From positions 1 to 63,958 of the forward strand of contig NZ_JAHKQB010000032.1 of NCBI RefSeq assembly GCF_018860625.1: a stretch of 63,958 nt of DNA, in the 5' to 3' direction. The notes under the pieces were generated by a model, which saw only the letters and a list, made by a program, of their open reading frames with translations, searched no databases and was not told where the DNA came from. Made by a program: the position numbers and the translations under genes. The first letter of the stretch is position 1. Every line of letters starts with the position of its first letter. Source of the stretch: Paracoccus sp. C2R09 (GTDB taxonomy: Bacteria; Pseudomonadota; Alphaproteobacteria; Rhodobacterales; Rhodobacteraceae). Positions 60,369 through 63,958 of this stretch are shown piece after piece.

Positions 60369-60578
60369 ATGGTTGCCATTCTTCTTATGCTGATTGTTTC
60401 CGGGTCGTTCCTGACTTCCGCCATCCTGTTCGCGCAGGGCGCGTCATGGGGCATGATCGCTCTCGGCTATGTCGGTGGGGGCTGGGCGGCCTTCATCGCG
60501 GGCATGATCATCCTGAGCCTGTGGCGCTTCATCGGCCCCGGCTTTTCGATGCAGCCGGTCCTCGCGACCGAGAAGTAA
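60369..60578 (+). CDS. Small two-pass membrane protein
   Basis: A 69-residue protein with two hydrophobic segments (MVAILLMLIVSGSFLTSAILFA and ALGYVGGGWAAFIAGMIILSLW) separated by a short glycine-rich turn. The codon use is like the surrounding genes, and the frame is the only sensible one in the area. The function is unknown. It stands alone between the adhesin and the second beta-helix gene. Confidence 0.6.
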   Translation: MVAILLMLIVSGSFLTSAILFAQGASWGMIALGYVGGGWAAFIAGMIILSLWRFIGPGFSMQPVLATEK

Positions 60579-61331
60579 GCCCCCCGCATCCGATACATTC
60601 CGTTTCTAGCTATGCGATCCTCACGCGATCGCGACCTATGCGTGATCCGGCGCGCCTGCCGGGCCGCCTTGGACGGAATGCGCATGTCGTGCAAAACCCG
60701 TCGCATTTCCACCGCCCGACCGCTTTGAAAATCCGGCGGTCCGGGGCGCATGCGGATACCCGTTAACCTTTCTGGCAAGAAATTCGGCCGCAGGACATTC
60801 GCACCCGATGCGGATGAGCGGCCCGTATTCCATTCATCCGATCGCACCGATCCGCATGGCGATCGGTTTCCCCGGACATCCTGCACGGACCCGCACGATC
60901 CCTTGTCGATCCGGGCCTGGCAGACGGGCTTTTACTTCCGAACCTGAAGGATGCTGCGCGCGCTGCGGGCGTGCCGACACCGGGCTGCGGTCGGCCCGGC
61001 ATTCCATGCGGCCGGTCGAATCATCCCGGTGCGCATTCATGGATGATGGCGATAGCAGCAATCATGTGAATGCATACATGTATACCAGAAGAGGCCAGCG
61101 AATACAGGTGCCTCGACGGCGGAAGAGAGTTGCAAATTATGCGGAAGCCGTGTCGGGTTGTTTCAACCCGTACATGAAAAGTTCCCCATTTGGCTGCGCA
61201 AAAGCGAGAATTCGCCGATCGCCCTTTCCCTTACCTTTGCAATTGTCTGAACTCTGCTAGGTGCTGCGGCCAACCAAGGAAGATCACACATGACGGCCCC
61301 GAGCCGTTTCATCAGCTAGGGAAACCTCATC
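60579..61331. other. 753-base gap without a supported gene
   Basis: Short open frames here are Arg- and Pro-rich and overlap on both strands, as expected by chance in GC-rich DNA. GCATACATGTATACC near 61070 is a near-palindrome. The last 200 bases should hold the promoter of the beta-helix gene. Confidence 0.45.
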
Positions 61332-63958
61332 ATGCTGCTACGCGACATCCTCATGACACTGCCCAGCCTGGTTCTGCCGACCCAACCGGCGGTCCGGCCG
61401 GATCAGACCGCGTTCAGCAATCCCTTCGAGCTGGCAGGACAGCCCAGCACCAGCAGTTACGACCTGCAGGACTTCTACAGCGCCGAAGGGCTGGATCCCG
61501 AATGGCCGGTCGTGCAGGTTTCCGACGATGAGGATGATCAGGGCGACGACCAGGAACCCGATGTCGATCCCGACCCGCTGCCCGTGGAACAGATCCCGCC
61601 CGTGGAGCCGGTCGAGCCTGTCGAACCCACGGACCCCGTCGAGCCGGTCGAGACGCTGGACCCCGCCACGCAGGAGACCTCGGCCATGGCCGGGCGCGTC
61701 ACCATCCTGACCCCGGACAGCCAGGACGACATCGCCAGCATGCGCATCCTGTCCGCCCCCGAGCACGGGAGTGTCAGCGTCAATCCCGACAACAGCCTGG
61801 CGCTGGTGCTGACCGAGAACCCCGAGATGGACGATGATCTGTCCTTCCAGTACGAGGTGACCTATCTCGACGGTCGCAGCCAGGTGATCGATGCCACGAT
61901 CGACGTGACCAAGGGCGCCGAGGCCGAAGGCTGGGGCATGGGCGATTTCTACATGCTCGAGCAGACGGCTTCGGGCGATCTGGTCGTCGAACATGGCGAC
62001 AACCATCGCAAGGTGCATATCACCGAAGGCGATCACGGGCTGTCGCGTGCCGATATCGCCAAGGCCGAGGGCCTGGGCGAGGACAAGATCACCAGCTCCT
62101 GGCTGGTCGAACATCCCGAATACGGTGCAAGCGCGGATATGGCGCTGCAATCCGATCTGGGCATGGAGCTGTGGTACGCCATCACGGGCCGCGGGGTCGA
62201 GCCCAGCTCGGACTGGCTGCTGATGGAGCGCGGCTACGAATACGAGGGGCTGGGCCGGATCGTGAGCCGCGGCGCCGAGGGCGAAAGCGCCCTGCACCCG
62301 ATGTATGTCGGGGCCTATGGCGAAGGGGCCGACCCGATCGTCACCGACGAGGTGCTTCTGTTCCAGGATCGCAGCGCGAACATCGTCATCCAGAACATCG
62401 AGGCCCGTGGCGGCTTCTCGATGAACGGGGCCGACAACCTGCTGCTGGACAACCTGACCATCACCGGCGGCGAAGCCGTGCTGAAGAATATCGATGGCCT
62501 GACCTTCCAGAACTCCCAGGTTCTCGACGTGGCCCGCGAAGAGACCGTCCGCGAGGGCGAGGTCTGGCACGCGTCGAACAACCGGATCAGCGGCGCCTAT
62601 CTCTCGGGGGTCGAAGGGGGTCTGCTGCGCGACAACCTGTTCGATCGCAACGGCTGGGCCGAGGGATATGATTACGACATGTCCACGGACGCGCCCATGC
62701 CGCCCAGCTACTACAACCACAACCTCTATGTCCAAACCACCAATCTGGACATCACGGTGCGCGACAACGTCTTCATGCGTGCCGCATCCTTCGGCGTGCA
62801 GCTGCGCCCGGGCGGCGTTCTGGAGGGCAACAGCTTCATCGACAACAATGCGGCCGTGAACTTCTTCAGCAACAACAACTACACGCTGATGCTGGACAAC
62901 ATCGTCACCTCGGCCGGGTACAAGGAAGTGTCGGACTATCAGGGTGCCAGATCCGTCGGCATCCACAATTTCGGCACGCTGAGCAGCCTGATCGGCAACC
63001 TCGTGACCCATCTGGCAGATCCCGCCAACGAGGCCGAGCAGGAATACAAATCCGCGAACGAGACCGCGGTGAGCGTTTCGGACAAGAACTATGTCGACGA
63101 TACGATCGTCTACAACTGGGCCACCCATGAACGCGGGTTCGGGGATCACCCCAACCAGAATGTCGACGGGCTGGACACGGATGTCCTGGACCAGACCACG
63201 ATCCAGAACTTCGCGGCCCAGCTTCTGGGTCAGGAAAGCGCCACGATCCCGGATCTGGCGAACTATCTGCGCGACGAGGCCGATGGCGCGCTGGCGGGGG
63301 TCGTGGATGCCGACATCATCAACGCCTTCTTCCAGGAGGGCTTCGGCCTTGCGACCGAGCTGCGCGATACGTCGGCGCTGGTGCGCTTCATTCCCGACGA
63401 CCGCGCGGAAGGCATCCGGTGGGACAACCGCCTGAACTGGAGCACCGAGGATCTGCCCGGCACCCAGGACGGCGACAGCGTCGACCTGGGCGGCAACCGG
63501 GTCCTGTCGGCCGCGCAGACGACCGTCGTCGACGATTTCATCTTCGGCGACCATGGCAGCCTGAAGCTGGCCGGCGGTCGGCTGGACATCGAAGGCGGGA
63601 TCTCGGTGGCCGATACCGGCAACCAGCTGCAGATCGACAATGCCGGTCAGGTCTGGATCGACGGCTATCGCGATACCGACCTGCTGGAGGTGGACGTTCA
63701 GGGCGGCCGCTTCGCCAATGAAGGCGATGTCGCGGGCCGCATCGCCCTGACCCTGGGCAATGACGGGCAGGCGATCCTGGCCGGCGCGGGCGGCAGCTTC
63801 GACATGGCCGCGGGCAGCAGCCTGTCGGTGAACGGCACCCGCGCGAAGATCGGCTTCGACGGCGCCACGGACGAGGCGGCCGTCCTGCGGATGAACGATG
63901 GCGCCAGCCTGTCCTTCGTCGCCTCGGAAGAGGGCCTGGGCCAGCTGTCCGAGTTCCG
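61332..63958 (+). CDS. Large right-handed beta-helix protein, second copy (runs off the window)
   Basis: At least 875 residues, open at the window end. AGGGAA lies 9 bases before the ATG at 61332. There is no clear signal peptide (MLLRDILMTLPSLVLPTQPA). A PVEP-rich linker spans residues 79-108. The core with SDWLLMERGYEYEG, NHNLYVQTTNLDITVRDNVF and IRWDNRLNWSTEDLPGT (about 694) aligns in the same order with the protein at 33500-36286, so the two are paralogs of about equal layout. The beta-helix lies at about 350-560. It may act on the EPS as a lyase, epimerase or binder. Its C-terminus, and so any export signal, is outside the window. Confidence 0.75.
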   Translation, partial: MLLRDILMTLPSLVLPTQPAVRPDQTAFSNPFELAGQPSTSSYDLQDFYSAEGLDPEWPVVQVSDDEDDQGDDQEPDVDPDPLPVEQIPPVEPVEPVEPTDPVEPVETLDPATQETSAMAGRVTILTPDSQDDIASMRILSAPEHGSVSVNPDNSLALVLTENPEMDDDLSFQYEVTYLDGRSQVIDATIDVTKGAEAEGWGMGDFYMLEQTASGDLVVEHGDNHRKVHITEGDHGLSRADIAKAEGLGEDKITSSWLVEHPEYGASADMALQSDLGMELWYAITGRGVEPSSDWLLMERGYEYEGLGRIVSRGAEGESALHPMYVGAYGEGADPIVTDEVLLFQDRSANIVIQNIEARGGFSMNGADNLLLDNLTITGGEAVLKNIDGLTFQNSQVLDVAREETVREGEVWHASNNRISGAYLSGVEGGLLRDNLFDRNGWAEGYDYDMSTDAPMPPSYYNHNLYVQTTNLDITVRDNVFMRAASFGVQLRPGGVLEGNSFIDNNAAVNFFSNNNYTLMLDNIVTSAGYKEVSDYQGARSVGIHNFGTLSSLIGNLVTHLADPANEAEQEYKSANETAVSVSDKNYVDDTIVYNWATHERGFGDHPNQNVDGLDTDVLDQTTIQNFAAQLLGQESATIPDLANYLRDEADGALAGVVDADIINAFFQEGFGLATELRDTSALVRFIPDDRAEGIRWDNRLNWSTEDLPGTQDGDSVDLGGNRVLSAAQTTVVDDFIFGDHGSLKLAGGRLDIEGGISVADTGNQLQIDNAGQVWIDGYRDTDLLEVDVQGGRFANEGDVAGRIALTLGNDGQAILAGAGGSFDMAAGSSLSVNGTRAKIGFDGATDEAAVLRMNDGASLSFVASEEGLGQLSEF

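Noticed and set aside
61566..61656. Tandem PVEP-coding repeat considered as a DNA repeat array
   Set aside because: It is a short Pro/Glu linker in the beta-helix protein; the DNA copies are few and imperfect.
61338..63554. A 738-codon minus-strand frame opposite the second beta-helix gene
   Set aside because: It is an antisense shadow: no motif, and the plus strand carries a clear beta-helix protein with a paralog.
1..63958. CRISPR arrays, tRNA and rRNA genes
   Set aside because: No regularly spaced direct repeats with spacers, and no cloverleaf or rRNA-like segments were noticed while reading; a dedicated scan was not possible.

Overview
The window looks like part of a large extrachromosomal replicon (plasmid or chromid) of a high-GC alphaproteobacterium of the Rhodobacteraceae, most likely Paracoccus or a close relative. 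The basis is the protein style (RPA-type RepA with a divergent parA-parB pair, VPLPA-CTERM proteins, an XrtD-type exosortase) and the GC-rich codon use. I ran no database search, so genus and family names rest on recognised motifs.

Layout. 1-1070: scars of an IS21-family element (istB 3' end and right end) abutting a decayed IS3-family transposase. 1519-4929: an AT-rich islet with a polysaccharide pyruvyl transferase, an SGNH-like protein and a sulfotransferase-like protein, followed by about 1.4 kb of apparently decayed DNA. 6346-13621: a small membrane protein, a secreted VWA/VPLPA-CTERM protein, a TPR protein, an acyltransferase-3 protein, two sulfotransferase-like proteins and a GT61 glycosyltransferase. 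13742-17617: the replication and partition module, parB-parA on the minus strand and repA on the plus strand, with 22-bp iterons between them and two TTTCGCATGCGAAA palindromes as candidate centromere sites.

17692-53859: a long exopolysaccharide (EPS) region. It has many glycosyltransferases (GT2, GT4, GT8, GT61, WecG/TagA), an acetyltransferase, exosortase XrtD fused to an EpsI domain, VPLPA-CTERM substrates, an adenylation-carrier-acyltransferase fusion, a beta-helix protein with a coupled Ig-like/CBM-like partner, a Wzy-like polymerase, a Wzz-like co-polymerase with a BY-kinase-like ATPase, an ExeA-like ATPase, an ExoY-like initiating sugar transferase, a PrsT-like TPR lipoprotein, a Wza-like export protein and an outer-membrane beta-barrel protein. 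No Wzx flippase was seen.

53865-63958: a second protein-sorting module, an exosortase E/CPBP-protease fusion preceded by a 68-residue VPEIS-CTERM protein, then a 1051-residue multidomain adhesin with three SdrD-B-like repeats and a C-terminal domain resembling a thioester domain. The window ends inside a second beta-helix protein paralogous to the one at 33500-36286.

Taken together, the island would start, polymerise and export an acidic or substituted EPS (pyruvyl, acetyl/acyl and possibly sulfate groups) and display exosortase-processed proteins with it. The pairing of two exosortases (XrtD and XrtE) in one island, with their likely substrates and large proteins lacking signal peptides, is the most notable feature.
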